Source: Pseudooceanicola sp050897975 (GTDB taxonomy: Bacteria; Pseudomonadota; Alphaproteobacteria; Rhodobacterales; Rhodobacteraceae). From it: DNA of 64,000 nt. Each line of letters opens with the position of its first letter. Positions within the stretch are counted from its first letter, which is position 1. A program made the position numbers and the translations under genes. Of this stretch, positions 32,637 through 44,231 are shown one piece after another. Under the pieces are notes generated by a model. The model saw nothing but the letters and a program-made list of their open reading frames with translations. It had not been told where the DNA came from and did not search any database. The DNA lies in NCBI RefSeq assembly GCF_050897975.1, contig NZ_JBPAXY010000003.1, positions 496,001-560,000 of the forward strand, given 5' to 3'.

Positions 32637-33138
32637 CGAGAGAGGAGTTGACGTACATGCCCCAGAACGAGGTGGTCAAGACCGACAGCATCCCGATGAC
32701 CTGGATCCCCAGGCGCAGACGGCGCAGGCGCAGGTACAGCTCGGCCGTGGTCAGCGGTTGCAGGGCGATGCGTCGCGCGGTGCGCACCGACAGCACCCAG
32801 ACGATGGTCAGCGGCAGCCCGATCAGCAGCAGGGCCTGGGCGAACTCGACCCAGTAGAAGAACCCCAGGATGGCCAGCACGGTCAGAAGGAAGCTCATCA
32901 CGCCGACGACGATCACCCCGGCGGTATCGGCGATGAACAGCATCCGGTTCACGTTGATGCGCACCAGGTCGCGCATGTCCTCTTCGATGGTGCCGCCGCG
33001 GCGATGCGCACGCAGCACCAGGTCGAAGGGCACGCCCAGCACCCAGTGACTGGCCGAGGACCAGACCACGGCCAGCGCGATCCAGAACCAGAGGTTGGAG
33101 AAGGACCGCAGGTCGATCAGTTCAAAAATCGTGGCCAT
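32620..33138 (-). CDS. Inner-membrane protein of the family labelled 'component of SufBCD complex'
   Basis: 172 residues with four predicted membrane helices (about 14-33, 68-90, 94-117 and 145-165). The start MATIFELIDLRSFSNLWFWIALAVVWSSASHWVLGVPFD matches a Rhodobacterales family often annotated as a SufBCD-complex component; I know of no experiment behind that name. It overlaps mfd by 17 bases, so the two are co-transcribed. It is about 7 kb from the suf operon here. Confidence 0.7.
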   Translation of the reverse strand: MATIFELIDLRSFSNLWFWIALAVVWSSASHWVLGVPFDLVLRAHRRGGTIEEDMRDLVRINVNRMLFIADTAGVIVVGVMSFLLTVLAILGFFYWVEFAQALLLIGLPLTIVWVLSVRTARRIALQPLTTAELYLRLRRLRLGIQVIGMLSVLTTSFWGMYVNSSLGVLGG

Positions 33139-33319
33139 CGCACCCAAGGGTACTTGTCCTTTCTGCTCACCTCTGCCCGCCCTTCGGATATAGCCCCGCG
33201 TGCGACGCTTGCCCAGCCCCTGCCGCGGAAGCGCCCAGTTGCGGCCAATGCGCCCAACCCCTTGAGCTTGGCCGCCGATCCGTGCCACCTGAAGGCAACG
33301 ACCGATCGGAGGTGTCACC

Positions 33320-34318
33320 ATGCAAACCATCCAGGCCCCCTTCCCCGCCACCCGCCTGCGGCGCACCCGCAAATCCGCCGCGATCCGCGATCTGGTGCAG
33401 GAAAACGTGCTGACGCCGAAGGACATGATCTGGCCGGTCTTCATCTGCGAGGGCGAGAACCACGAGGAACCCGTGCCCTCGATGCCGGGCGTGATGCGTC
33501 GTTCTGTCGACCGGGTGGCCGAGGCCGCGCGCGAGGCCTTCGATCTGGGCATTCCGGCGATCTGCCTCTTTCCCTACACGCCCGACGCGGCGCGCACCCA
33601 GGACGCGGCCGAGGCCTGGAACCCGGGCAACCTGTCGAACCGCGCCACCCGCGCCATCAAGGCCGCCTGCCCCGAGATGCTGGTGATGACCGATGTGGCG
33701 CTGGATCCCTATTCCTCTGACGGGCACGACGGCTATGTGGTGGACGGCGAGATCGTCAACGATCCCACCGTCGAGGCCCTGGTGAAACAGGCCGTCAGCC
33801 AGGCCGAGGCGGGCGCCGACATCATCGGCCCCTCGGACATGATGGACAGCCGCATCGGCGCCATCCGCGCCGCACTGGAGGCAGGCGGGCACCAGAACGT
33901 GATGATCCTGTCCTATGCAGCCAAATACGCCAGTGCCTTCTATGGCCCCTTCCGCGACGCGGTCGGTGCCTCGGGGGCGCTGAAGGGCGACAAGAAGACC
34001 TACCAGATGAACCCCGCCAATTCCGACGAGGCCCTGCGCTTGGTGGCCCGCGATCTGGCCGAGGGCGCCGACATGGTGATGGTCAAGCCCGGGATGCCCT
34101 ATCTGGATATCTGCCGCCGGGTGAAGGACAGCTTCGGCGTGCCGACCTTCGCCTATCAGGTGTCGGGCGAATACGCGATGATTCAGGCCGCCGCGCAAAA
34201 TGGCTGGATCGACGGCGAAAAGGCCATGGTGGAAAGCCTGATGGCCTTCAAACGTGCGGGCTGCGACGGGGTGCTCAGCTATTTCGCCCCCGCCTTCGCC
34301 CGGCTGAGCGGCGGCTAA
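33320..34318 (+). CDS. hemB: Delta-aminolevulinic acid dehydratase (porphobilinogen synthase)
   Basis: 332 residues. The two active-site lysines are in GALKGDKKTYQMNPAN and MVMVKPGMPYLD. The metal site reads MTDVALDPYSSDGHDG, lacking the cysteines of the zinc type, so it should be the Mg/K-dependent form usual in alphaproteobacteria. It joins two 5-aminolevulinate molecules to porphobilinogen for heme (and bacteriochlorophyll, if present). GGAGGTG precedes the ATG and a terminator follows. Confidence 0.96.
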   Translation: MQTIQAPFPATRLRRTRKSAAIRDLVQENVLTPKDMIWPVFICEGENHEEPVPSMPGVMRRSVDRVAEAAREAFDLGIPAICLFPYTPDAARTQDAAEAWNPGNLSNRATRAIKAACPEMLVMTDVALDPYSSDGHDGYVVDGEIVNDPTVEALVKQAVSQAEAGADIIGPSDMMDSRIGAIRAALEAGGHQNVMILSYAAKYASAFYGPFRDAVGASGALKGDKKTYQMNPANSDEALRLVARDLAEGADMVMVKPGMPYLDICRRVKDSFGVPTFAYQVSGEYAMIQAAAQNGWIDGEKAMVESLMAFKRAGCDGVLSYFAPAFARLSGG

Positions 34319-34368
34319 GCGGCGACGGCACCGCGCCGCGCAATGCAATTCGCCTGCCCCGGCAGGCC

Positions 34369-34393
34369 GAAGGGGCCGAAATCGGCCCCTTTT
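34369..34393 (+). terminator. Rho-independent terminator after hemB
   Basis: A 10-bp stem AAGGGGCCGA/TCGGCCCCTT, then TTTT-CG, lies 51 bases after the hemB stop. Confidence 0.8.
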
Positions 34394-34575
34394 CGCTTTC
34401 TGCCCCTGTCGGGGTGGATGTTTGGATGACACCCCGCCGCCGCACAGGTAAAACATGGGCCAGTCACGCCGGGCATCCGGCACACAACACCGCACCGGGC
34501 ATCCGGCGACGCAACAAGCCGGACCACCGGCAGAGGCAGTATCGAGGCGCCCCGGCGCCACAAGAGGGCAGTATC

Positions 34576-35139
34576 ATGAGCCAATTGACGCGACGCGCGT
34601 TCACCCTTTCCGCGCTGGCCGCCGTGCCGGCGCTCTCGGCCTGTTCCGGCAACGGTTACGGCAACAACGGCGCGGCCACGATCGACGCCCGGGTCGACGC
34701 GACCCTGGCGCAGATGTTCTCGGACTATCCGCAGACCCGCGACCTGGCGGCGAAATCGACGGGGATGCTGGTCATGCCCCTGGTGACCGAGGCGGGCCTG
34801 GGCCTGGGCGGCGGCTATGGCCGCGGCGCCCTGCGCGTCGGCGGGGCCACGGTGGACTACTATTCCGCCACCCGCGCCAGCGCCGGGATCCAGATCGGCG
34901 CCCAGCAATACGCCCATGTGCTGTTCTTCATGACCGAGGACGCGTTGCAAAGCTTCCGCATCAATGACGGCTGGGCGGCAGGGGCCGATGCCGAGATCGT
35001 CTTCAACAACCTGGGCGAGACCCTGCGGGCGGAAACCACCACCTCGCTGGCGCCGGTCGTGGCCGTGATCTTTGCCCAGGCGGGCCTGCGCGTGGGGGCC
35101 ACGATCGAGGGCCTGAAATACTCGCGCATCATCCCCTGA
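34576..35139 (+). CDS. SYLF/Ysc84-domain lipoprotein
   Basis: 187 residues. A lipoprotein signal (RRAFTLSALAAVPALSAC, lipobox LSAC with Cys at about residue 23) precedes a SYLF domain. Landmarks are LAAKSTGMLVMPLVTEAGLGLGGGYGRGAL, YYSATRASAGIQIGAQQYAHVLFFMTEDAL and the closing GLRVGATIEGLKYSRIIP. SYLF domains bind membranes in eukaryotes; the bacterial role is unclear. The protein is probably anchored in the outer or inner membrane facing the periplasm. The start at 34576 is the one giving the signal peptide. Confidence 0.85.
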   Translation: MSQLTRRAFTLSALAAVPALSACSGNGYGNNGAATIDARVDATLAQMFSDYPQTRDLAAKSTGMLVMPLVTEAGLGLGGGYGRGALRVGGATVDYYSATRASAGIQIGAQQYAHVLFFMTEDALQSFRINDGWAAGADAEIVFNNLGETLRAETTTSLAPVVAVIFAQAGLRVGATIEGLKYSRIIP

Positions 35140-35164
35140 GCCGGGGCCGATCCAAGCGAGTGCG

Positions 35165-35186
35165 GGGCGCCTTCGGGCGCCCTTTT
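35165..35186 (+). terminator. Rho-independent terminator after the SYLF gene
   Basis: Stem GGGCGCC/GGCGCCC with a TTCG tetraloop followed by TTTT, 25 bases after the stop codon. Confidence 0.85.
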
Positions 35187-35217
35187 GCTTGGGCCTGCCC
35201 CGCCCCCCCCCGGGCCT

Positions 35218-35481
35218 TCAGTGATAGCGCAGCTCGCCCACCACATTGCGCCAGTCGGTGGGCCCCAGGGCCCGGCTGTGGGCGAAGCGCACCGAATGCA
35301 GCGGCCCTTCGATGTTCTCTTGCCAGAACTCGATGAACCCGAAGAGGCGCGGGTAATCCGGCGCCAGGTCGTAGTCCTGCCAGATGAAGCTTTGCAGCAC
35401 GTTGCGATAGTCCGGGAGACGGTAGAAAATCTCGGCCGTGGTCAGCCCGTAGCCCTTCAGAAGTCGTTCGGTTTCCCCCAT
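35218..35481 (-). CDS. usg: Usg family protein
   Basis: 87 residues. The family signature is almost complete: LLKGYGLTTAEIFYRLPDYRNVLQSFIWQDYDLAPDYPRL, then FWQENIEGPLHSVRFAHS. Usg proteins are small alphaproteobacterial proteins first seen beside tryptophan genes; their function is unknown. The start at 35481 follows a GGGGCTCC-type region and matches the usual length. It is divergent from gyrA. Confidence 0.85.
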   Translation of the reverse strand: MGETERLLKGYGLTTAEIFYRLPDYRNVLQSFIWQDYDLAPDYPRLFGFIEFWQENIEGPLHSVRFAHSRALGPTDWRNVVGELRYH

Positions 35482-35674
35482 TGCGGAGCCCCCTGTTGAT
35501 GCCTGTGCAAAAACTCTGCGCAGGGGAAATTTAACATTCAACAAAAACAGCATGTTAGCCATCTCGCCCGGTGGCTGCCAGCTTCGCCCCGGGGCGGGCA
35601 TTGCACCCCAGATCATGGCGGTGTTATACTTCTGTCAACAAGATATAGAAGCCATCCCCAGACAGGCAGACCCA

Positions 35675-38410
<2,736 letters not shown>

Positions 38411-38442
38411 CGGGGACCTCAGCCGCTTGGGAGCGAAGTGAT

Positions 38443-39282
38443 TTGAAGAATTGGGACGACCTCCGCTATCTGGTCGCAGTCCACAAGACCGGCTCGATGA
38501 GCGCGGCCGCGCGATTGCTCGACACCAACCCGGCCACGGTGTCGCGGCGTCTGGGGCGTCTGTCGGAAACGCTTGGCTTCGAGCTGTTTCTGAAGACCCC
38601 CCAGGGCTGGACGGCGAATGACTCGATTGGCGAGTTGATCGAGACGATCACCGCCTTCGAGAACGAGATCGAATCCTATCTCAACACCCGCGACAATGTC
38701 GGCACCACGATCACCGGCCATGTGAACATCGGCTGCTCGCCTTCCGTCGCCACCTATGTCCTGCTGCCCGGCCTGAAGGATCTGATGGAGGAAAACCCCG
38801 ACCTCCAGATCACCCTGACCAACCAGTTCTACCAGGATGCCCTGGGCGACAACGACCTGTTCATCTCGGCCATCCGGCCGCAACAGGGGCGCCTTGTGGT
38901 CCGCTTCGTGGGCAAGTTCGCCACCAATGTCTTCTGCTACCCCGACAGCCCGCGCGACGGACGCTGGGTCGGGCTTCATGCCCTGCATGACCGCTATCCG
39001 CCGGTGCAGCATTGCCGCACAATCATGGGGGGACGGGATCCGATGATACGGGTCGAGACAATGATGGACTCGGTTCGCACCGTCCGCTCGACCCGCCTGC
39101 CCGGGATCCTGCCCACCGGGGCGGCCCTGGGCGACCCCGAGCTGATCCCTTTCGAGCCCGAAAGCCGGCCGATGCAGACCCCGCTTTACTTGTGTTTTCA
39201 TGAGACGCGCCGCAAGGATCCCCTTGTACAGATGGTCGCGGACTGGGTCGCAGACCGTTTCAACGCATACGAAAACGTCTGA
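38443..39282 (+). CDS. LysR family transcriptional regulator
   Basis: 279 residues. The helix-turn-helix is WDDLRYLVAVHKTGSMSAAARLLDTNPATVSRRLGRLSETLG, a LysR start. The effector domain follows (GHVNIGCSPSVATYVLLPGLKDLMEENPDLQITL). The only workable start is a TTG (38443) after GGGAGCGA, because the frame is closed just upstream. It follows gyrA by 32 bases, so it may be read through from gyrA. Target genes are not evident. Confidence 0.85.
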   Translation: MKNWDDLRYLVAVHKTGSMSAAARLLDTNPATVSRRLGRLSETLGFELFLKTPQGWTANDSIGELIETITAFENEIESYLNTRDNVGTTITGHVNIGCSPSVATYVLLPGLKDLMEENPDLQITLTNQFYQDALGDNDLFISAIRPQQGRLVVRFVGKFATNVFCYPDSPRDGRWVGLHALHDRYPPVQHCRTIMGGRDPMIRVETMMDSVRTVRSTRLPGILPTGAALGDPELIPFEPESRPMQTPLYLCFHETRRKDPLVQMVADWVADRFNAYENV

Positions 39283-39326
39283 CCCCCCTTGCAGGAATGC
39301 AAGCGCAGGTATGCAGCGCGCACATA

Positions 39327-39614
39327 TTGTACGCATTCGGCAAGATGCTCATAGTCACAGGCAAGGTGTTTTCCAAACGGGTGATTAGCCTTCTTCCAAG
39401 GTCATTTTTCTCAGCCTAAGGTAGAAGAGTGGATCACCGCAGGACCCGACCGGACGTTTTCTCATCCGCGGGTCTTTTGCAAAGTGTCCCTGGCGGTGGC
39501 TCGACGCGCCTGTTCAGCGGCGAACTTCGGTTCGCAGCCATTGCCAACCAAAGGCTTGACGCTTCTACCCCGTCAAACCCTTCACTGGGCCGGCCCGAAC
39601 AGCCGGCCCCTTTT
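39327..39614 (+). ncRNA. Candidate small RNA: promoter-like pair and terminator in a gene-free region
   Basis: The 559 bases from 39283 to 39841 hold no coding frame. They do contain -35 TTGTAC (39327), 17 bases and -10 CATAGT (39350-39355). A classic terminator lies at 39587-39614: stem GGGCCGGC/GCCGGCCC and a TTTT run. A transcript of about 250 nucleotides would result. The terminator is clear; the promoter and the RNA are inferred. A further CTGAGGC/GCCTCAG stem lies near 39735-39757. Confidence 0.3.
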
Positions 39615-39841
39615 CTCTTCCGGCAGGGCGAAACAGGGCCGCAACGGCCCACCATGCGGCAGCGTGACTGCGTCCTCTGTGCAGCAATTGAGGCTCTTTG
39701 CGCGCCAGGGGCCTTTTCCTTTGGGCTCTGAGGCGCCATTTTTGCCTCAGCCAGTTCTCGCCGATCCTCCCAAACGCGGCGTCTGCGGGCACTTTCACGT
39801 TTTCCCGGCCCCCGGGGCCGGCACTTAAATGGATGGTCGCC

Positions 39842-40570
39842 ATGCCCAAACTCCCCCGCCCCGCCCCGACGCGCGCCCTGCGCGCCGCCGCCCTGCCCGC
39901 TCTTGCCCTTCTGGCCGCCAGCGCCGCCGCCCCGGCCCGGGCGCAACTGGTGCTGGACGGCACCCTGCGCCTGGAGCTGGCCCATAACGAAGACACCTCG
40001 ATCAACACCAAGCGGTTCAGGGGCTCGTTCGACGGGCTGGTGTGGAATGATATCGGTGTCCAGCTGGACCTGGGCGTGGGCAAGCACGAACACCACGAGT
40101 CGACCCAGCCCTCGGCCACGCTGCACGGCTATTACCGCGTCGATGAGACCCTGTCCTATGGCCTGTTCCTGGCCGCCGAAGACCGCCGACCGGGCAATTC
40201 CTACTTCTACGGGGCCGAGGTGGCCTATCAGGGCGAGGCCCTGGGGATCGAGGCCTTTGCAGCCTATCGCGACGACATCGCCGAAAGCACCGATGGCGGG
40301 CGCTATGGTCTGGACGTGACCTATGCCCTGCCCGCCGCCCCGCGCTGGACCCTGCTGGCGGGCGCCGTCACCGACAATGGCGCGCCGGTCGATCAGGGCT
40401 TCGGCTATCTGGGGGCCACCTACGAGGTCCGCGACGGGATCGACATCGGCATGACCGCGGGCAGCACCGAGGACGGCGCCGCCATCGCCTCGGTCTTGGC
40501 CACCTTCACCTTCGGCCGGGGCGCCACCTTCCGCGCCCGCGACACGATGGAGCTGTACCCGGGCTACTGA
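39842..40570 (+). CDS. Porin-like outer-membrane beta-barrel protein
   Basis: 242 residues. A signal peptide (about 1-34, ending APARA) is followed by short alternating strands with aromatic ends: LVLDGTLRLELAHNEDTS, GSFDGLVWNDIGVQLDLGVG, ATLHGYYRVDETLSYGLFLAAEDR, GLDVTYALPAAPRWTLLAGAV. This is the texture of a small outer-membrane barrel. The C-terminus (DTMELYPGY) ends in an aromatic residue. No named family is certain. An ATG at 39833 is an alternative start. Confidence 0.65.
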   Translation: MPKLPRPAPTRALRAAALPALALLAASAAAPARAQLVLDGTLRLELAHNEDTSINTKRFRGSFDGLVWNDIGVQLDLGVGKHEHHESTQPSATLHGYYRVDETLSYGLFLAAEDRRPGNSYFYGAEVAYQGEALGIEAFAAYRDDIAESTDGGRYGLDVTYALPAAPRWTLLAGAVTDNGAPVDQGFGYLGATYEVRDGIDIGMTAGSTEDGAAIASVLATFTFGRGATFRARDTMELYPGY

Positions 40571-40591
40571 CCCCGGACCTGCGCGCAAAAC

Positions 40592-40622
40592 AAAGGGGCC
40601 GCAGCATCCGCGCGGCCCCTTT
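40592..40622. terminator. Bidirectional terminator between convergent genes
   Basis: An 11-bp stem AAAGGGGCCGC/GCGGCCCCTTT sits between the barrel protein gene and the carboxypeptidase gene. The A and T ends at the two stem feet let it work in both directions. Confidence 0.75.
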
Positions 40623-40642
40623 CGCATGTCCCGTCTCAGGGA

Positions 40643-42130
40643 TCAGAGATCGTAAAGCTCGGTGAACTTCGCCTCGATATAGTCCAGCAGCGGCCCCGCC
40701 GTGGGGGCCTGGCCACAGGCGCGGGTGATCACCTCGCGCGGCTCGTAAAGACCGCCGTGGCGCTGCACATTTTCGCGCAGCCAGTCGGTGGCGGGCGCGG
40801 TTATGCCCTTGGCCAGTTCCACATCCAGATCCGGCACATCGGCGCGCAGCGCCTCGGCGAGGCAACCGGCATAGACATTGCCCAGGCTGTAGGTCGGGAA
40901 ATAGCCGAAGAGACCCACCGACCAGTGCACGTCCTGCAGGCAGCCCAGCGAGGCGCGCGGCACGCCGTAGCCGAAATCGGCCTCGAAGCGTTCGTTCCAG
41001 GCGCCTTCCAGATCCGCCACCTTCAGATCGCCCGCGATCAGCGCCCGTTCCAGATCGAAACGCAGCATGACATGCAGGTTGTATTGCAGCTCGTCCGCCT
41101 CGGTGCGGATGAAATCCTTCTGCACCCGGTTCACGGCGGCATAGAAGGCCTCGGCACTGTCGACGCCGATGTCGCCGAAATCGGCCCGCATCTGATCGTA
41201 GATCCAGCCGGTGAAGGTGCGCGAGCGGCCCAGCTGGTTCTCGTAGATCCGGCTTTGGCTTTCATGCACCCCCATCGAGACGCCCTGACCAAGCGGGGTC
41301 AGCGCATAGCCCGCGTCGATGTTCTGCTCGTAGCAGGCGTGGCCCACCTCGTGGATGGTCGAGAAGAAGCAGTTGAACGGGTCGTCCTCCGCGGTGCGGG
41401 TGGTGATGCGCACATCGTGACCCGAGCCAGAGCTGAAGGGATGCACCGCCTTGTCGATGCGGCCGCGCGTCAGGTCATAGTTGAAGGCCAGCGCCAGCTT
41501 GCGGGCAAAGGCCATCTGCGCCTCTGCCGGGAAGCTGCCCGACAGGCCCTTGGGCTGCGGCTTTTCCAGCACGGCGCCGCGCAGGGCCACCAGGCGCGGG
41601 CGCATCTCGGCGAACATCGCCTCCAGCTGGGCGGCGGTGGCGCCGGGTTCATAGTCGTTCAGCAGGGCGTCATAGACATCGCCCCCCGCGGCCAGGGCCT
41701 GGCCCTCTTGCTGGCGCAGCTCGACCACCCGGGCCAGCACCGGGGCGAAGGCGGCGAAGTCATCGGCGGCGCGGGCCTCGGCCCATTGGCCCTGGGCGAC
41801 AGAGGTGACGCGGGCCAGCTCGGCGGCCAGATCGGCGGGGATCTTGCTGGCGCGGTCGTAGTTGCGGCGGATATGGCGCAGCTTGGCAGCGTCGGCCTCG
41901 CTCATCTCGGAGCCCTCGCAGGCGGCCAGCCAGTCGCCCAGTTGCGGGTCGGTGCGGCGCGCGTGCAGTACCGCTTCCATCGCCGCCATCTCCTCGCCGC
42001 GCTGCGCGGCCGCACCGCGCGGCATGACGGTTTCCTGGTCCCAGCCCAGACGGCCCGCGACCTGAGCCAGGGCCTCGGTCTGTTTCTGATAGGCCAGCAG
42101 ATCGGCCAGGGGGATATTGGGGTGGGTCAT
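40643..42130 (-). CDS. M32 family carboxypeptidase (Taq type)
   Basis: 495 residues. The zinc site is FSTIHEVGHACYEQNID (HExxH), with the downstream glutamate in GVHESQSRIYENQLGRS. The M32 markers HPFSSGSGHDVRITTR and YFPTYSLGNVYAGCL are present. It is a cytosolic metallocarboxypeptidase that trims C-terminal residues. It starts at 42130, two bases after the ctaA stop, so it is the second gene of a ctaA-carboxypeptidase unit. Confidence 0.93.
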   Translation of the reverse strand: MTHPNIPLADLLAYQKQTEALAQVAGRLGWDQETVMPRGAAAQRGEEMAAMEAVLHARRTDPQLGDWLAACEGSEMSEADAAKLRHIRRNYDRASKIPADLAAELARVTSVAQGQWAEARAADDFAAFAPVLARVVELRQQEGQALAAGGDVYDALLNDYEPGATAAQLEAMFAEMRPRLVALRGAVLEKPQPKGLSGSFPAEAQMAFARKLALAFNYDLTRGRIDKAVHPFSSGSGHDVRITTRTAEDDPFNCFFSTIHEVGHACYEQNIDAGYALTPLGQGVSMGVHESQSRIYENQLGRSRTFTGWIYDQMRADFGDIGVDSAEAFYAAVNRVQKDFIRTEADELQYNLHVMLRFDLERALIAGDLKVADLEGAWNERFEADFGYGVPRASLGCLQDVHWSVGLFGYFPTYSLGNVYAGCLAEALRADVPDLDVELAKGITAPATDWLRENVQRHGGLYEPREVITRACGQAPTAGPLLDYIEAKFTELYDL

Positions 42131-42131
42131 C

Positions 42132-43268
42132 TCAGCCTCGGATACTGGTGGCAACGGGATAGGCGGCGGCGAAGCGGGCGCGCAGGATCAGCACCCAGAA
42201 CAGCACCGCGACGATCTGGTGGGTGATCGCCACATGCAGATGCGCGGCGGTCATCACCGCGGCCACGCCCAGGGCGATCTGCCCCCAGAGGGCGATATAG
42301 GCCGCCGTGAAGGCCCGGCGCGTCGCCGGGTTGGCGCTGCGGCGGCCGCGCAGGAAGGCGACGGTGCCGAAGATCAGCAGCAGATAGCCCGACATGCGGT
42401 GGATGAACTGCACCAGCCCGGGGTTTTCCAGGAAGTTGCGCCAGGCGGGGGTGATGTCGAAGGCATAGGGCGGGAAGAACTGCCCGCCCATGGTCGGCCA
42501 GTCGGTAAAGGACCGGCCCGCGTCGATCCCCGCCACCAGCGCGCCCAGCAGGATTTGCAGGAAGGCGAAATGCATCCAGCCGGTGGCCAGGCTGAACTGT
42601 TTGCCCTCGCGCATCCGGCGGGCCTGCATCAGGTCGCGTTCCTCACGGCCCAGCAGGAAAACATACCAGGCGATGGTGCCCAGAATGGCAAAGGCCAGCC
42701 CGAGGTGCACCGCCAGCCGGTAGGAGGCAACGCTCAGCATCCCCTCGCCCAGGCCAGAGGCCACCATCCACCAGCCGATCGCCCCCTGGGCCCCGCCCAG
42801 GGCGCCGATCAGCAGCGAGCGCTTCACCCAGCCCGTGGGCATCCGCCCCGAGATCCAGAAGCCCAGGAAGCCCACGGCCCAGACCAGGCCGATGGCGCGG
42901 CCCAGCTGACGGTGCGACCATTCCCACCAGTAGATCTGCTTGAAGTCCGCCAGCTCCATCCAGTGGTTCATCTGGGTAAACTGCGGGATCTGCTGATAGA
43001 GGGCGAACTCGGCCTGCCAGTCGGCCTCGGTCATCGGCGGCAGCGCGCCCGACAGGGGTTTCCACTGGGTGATCGACAGCCCGCTGTCGGTCAGGCGGGT
43101 CAGCCCGCCCAGGGCGATCATCGCCACCACCATCAGGAACAGCAGGATCAGCCAGACGCGCAGGCCCTTGCGCGATCCGCGCCGCCCGGCGTCAACCCCG
43201 CCCGTGCGGATCTCGGGGCGCGCGTCGTCGCTGCCCACCTCTTCGAAAATGCTGCGTTTCCCGCTCAT
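42132..43268 (-). CDS. ctaA: Heme A synthase (CtaA/Cox15)
   Basis: 378 residues with eight membrane helices. Heme-ligand histidines are in NHWMELADFKQIYWWEWSHRQLGRAIG, YRLAVHLGLAFAI, FIHRMSGYLLLIF and AAHLHVAITHQIVAVLFW. The entrance motif ALGGLTRLTDSGLSITQWKPLSG identifies the family. It oxidises heme O to heme A for cytochrome aa3 oxidase. It is the Cox15-like alphaproteobacterial form with a soluble N-terminal tail. Confidence 0.96.
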   Translation of the reverse strand: MSGKRSIFEEVGSDDARPEIRTGGVDAGRRGSRKGLRVWLILLFLMVVAMIALGGLTRLTDSGLSITQWKPLSGALPPMTEADWQAEFALYQQIPQFTQMNHWMELADFKQIYWWEWSHRQLGRAIGLVWAVGFLGFWISGRMPTGWVKRSLLIGALGGAQGAIGWWMVASGLGEGMLSVASYRLAVHLGLAFAILGTIAWYVFLLGREERDLMQARRMREGKQFSLATGWMHFAFLQILLGALVAGIDAGRSFTDWPTMGGQFFPPYAFDITPAWRNFLENPGLVQFIHRMSGYLLLIFGTVAFLRGRRSANPATRRAFTAAYIALWGQIALGVAAVMTAAHLHVAITHQIVAVLFWVLILRARFAAAYPVATSIRG

Positions 43269-43328
43269 GCGACCCTCGCTGGCTTCAATTGCCCGCGGAC
43301 CCTAGTCGCGCCGCCCCCGGGGGGCAAG

Positions 43329-44063
43329 TCAGTCGCCGCGTTCCTTCCAGCGCACCATTTGCCGCAGGATGCCATGCATCATCTGCACATCGGAGCGGGT
43401 CAGGGGCATCCGCGACCAGAAGTTGCGCAGCACCATCTTCATCCCCTCGGCCTTGGTCTCGGGGAAGAAGAAACCCGCCTCGTCCAACCGGCCCTCGTAA
43501 TGATCGGCCAGCTTCTCGATCTCTACATGGCTGGCCCAGTCGGCGCCGGCCATCTCCATCCGTTCCGCCTCGACCTCGACCGCCTGGCGGCGCCATTCAT
43601 AGGCGGTCAGCAGCACGCATTGCGCCAGGTTGAGAGAGGCGAACTCGGGGTTCACGGGGACGTTGATGATCGCATTGGCCCGGGCGATGTCGTCATTTTC
43701 CAGGCCCGCGCGTTCCGGGCCGAAAAGCACCGCCACCTTCTCGCCGCCCGCGATCTTTTCGCGCGCCATTTCCATGGCCCGTTCGGGGGTCACCACCGGC
43801 TTGGTCAGGCCGCGCGCCCGCGCCGTGGTGGCAAAGACGTAGGAACAGTCGGCCAGGGCATCGGCGGTGGTCTCGCACAGCTGCGCCTCGTCCAGCAGGC
43901 GCCCGGCGCCAGAGGCCAGGGCCACGGCGCGCGGGTTGGGCCAGCCGTCGCGCGGACTGACCAGGCGCATCCGGTCGAGGCCGAAGTTCCACATCGCCCG
44001 CGCGGCCCCGCCGATGTTTTCCCCCATCTGGGGGCGGACAAGCACGAAAGCGGGTTGCGACAT
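43329..44063 (-). CDS. tRNA/rRNA 2'-O-methyltransferase of the SpoU family (TrmJ-like)
   Basis: 244 residues. SPOUT knot motifs are FVLVRPQMGENIGGAARAMWNFGL (motif 1), VAVLFGPERAGLENDDI (motif 2) and VPVNPEFASLNLAQCVLLTAYEW (motif 3). The layout, with a helical C-terminal extension, fits TrmJ, which methylates position 32 of tRNAs. The exact target is not proven by sequence. Confidence 0.9.
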   Translation of the reverse strand: MSQPAFVLVRPQMGENIGGAARAMWNFGLDRMRLVSPRDGWPNPRAVALASGAGRLLDEAQLCETTADALADCSYVFATTARARGLTKPVVTPERAMEMAREKIAGGEKVAVLFGPERAGLENDDIARANAIINVPVNPEFASLNLAQCVLLTAYEWRRQAVEVEAERMEMAGADWASHVEIEKLADHYEGRLDEAGFFFPETKAEGMKMVLRNFWSRMPLTRSDVQMMHGILRQMVRWKERGD

Positions 44064-44231
44064 GGGTCAGGCTCCTTGAAAGACAGGCCCCCTCTACCCG
44101 CGCCGCGCCCTCCTGTCGAGGCCGGGGCAAGGGGGCACAGGGTTTGGGGGCCAGGGGACGCGCGCCCCACGCAATCCCTTTGCACCAGCGCCGGTGGCAC
44201 GCTATATCGGCGCGAAACGTGAGAGGCCCCG

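Noticed and set aside
29034..32651. 1205-codon plus-strand frame antisense to mfd
   Set aside because: Composition is His/Gln/Arg-rich as expected of an antisense shadow, with no domain.
35552..35674. Upstream extension of gyrA by up to 41 codons
   Set aside because: The added residues are not family-like and the conserved GyrA start lies just after the GTG at 35675.
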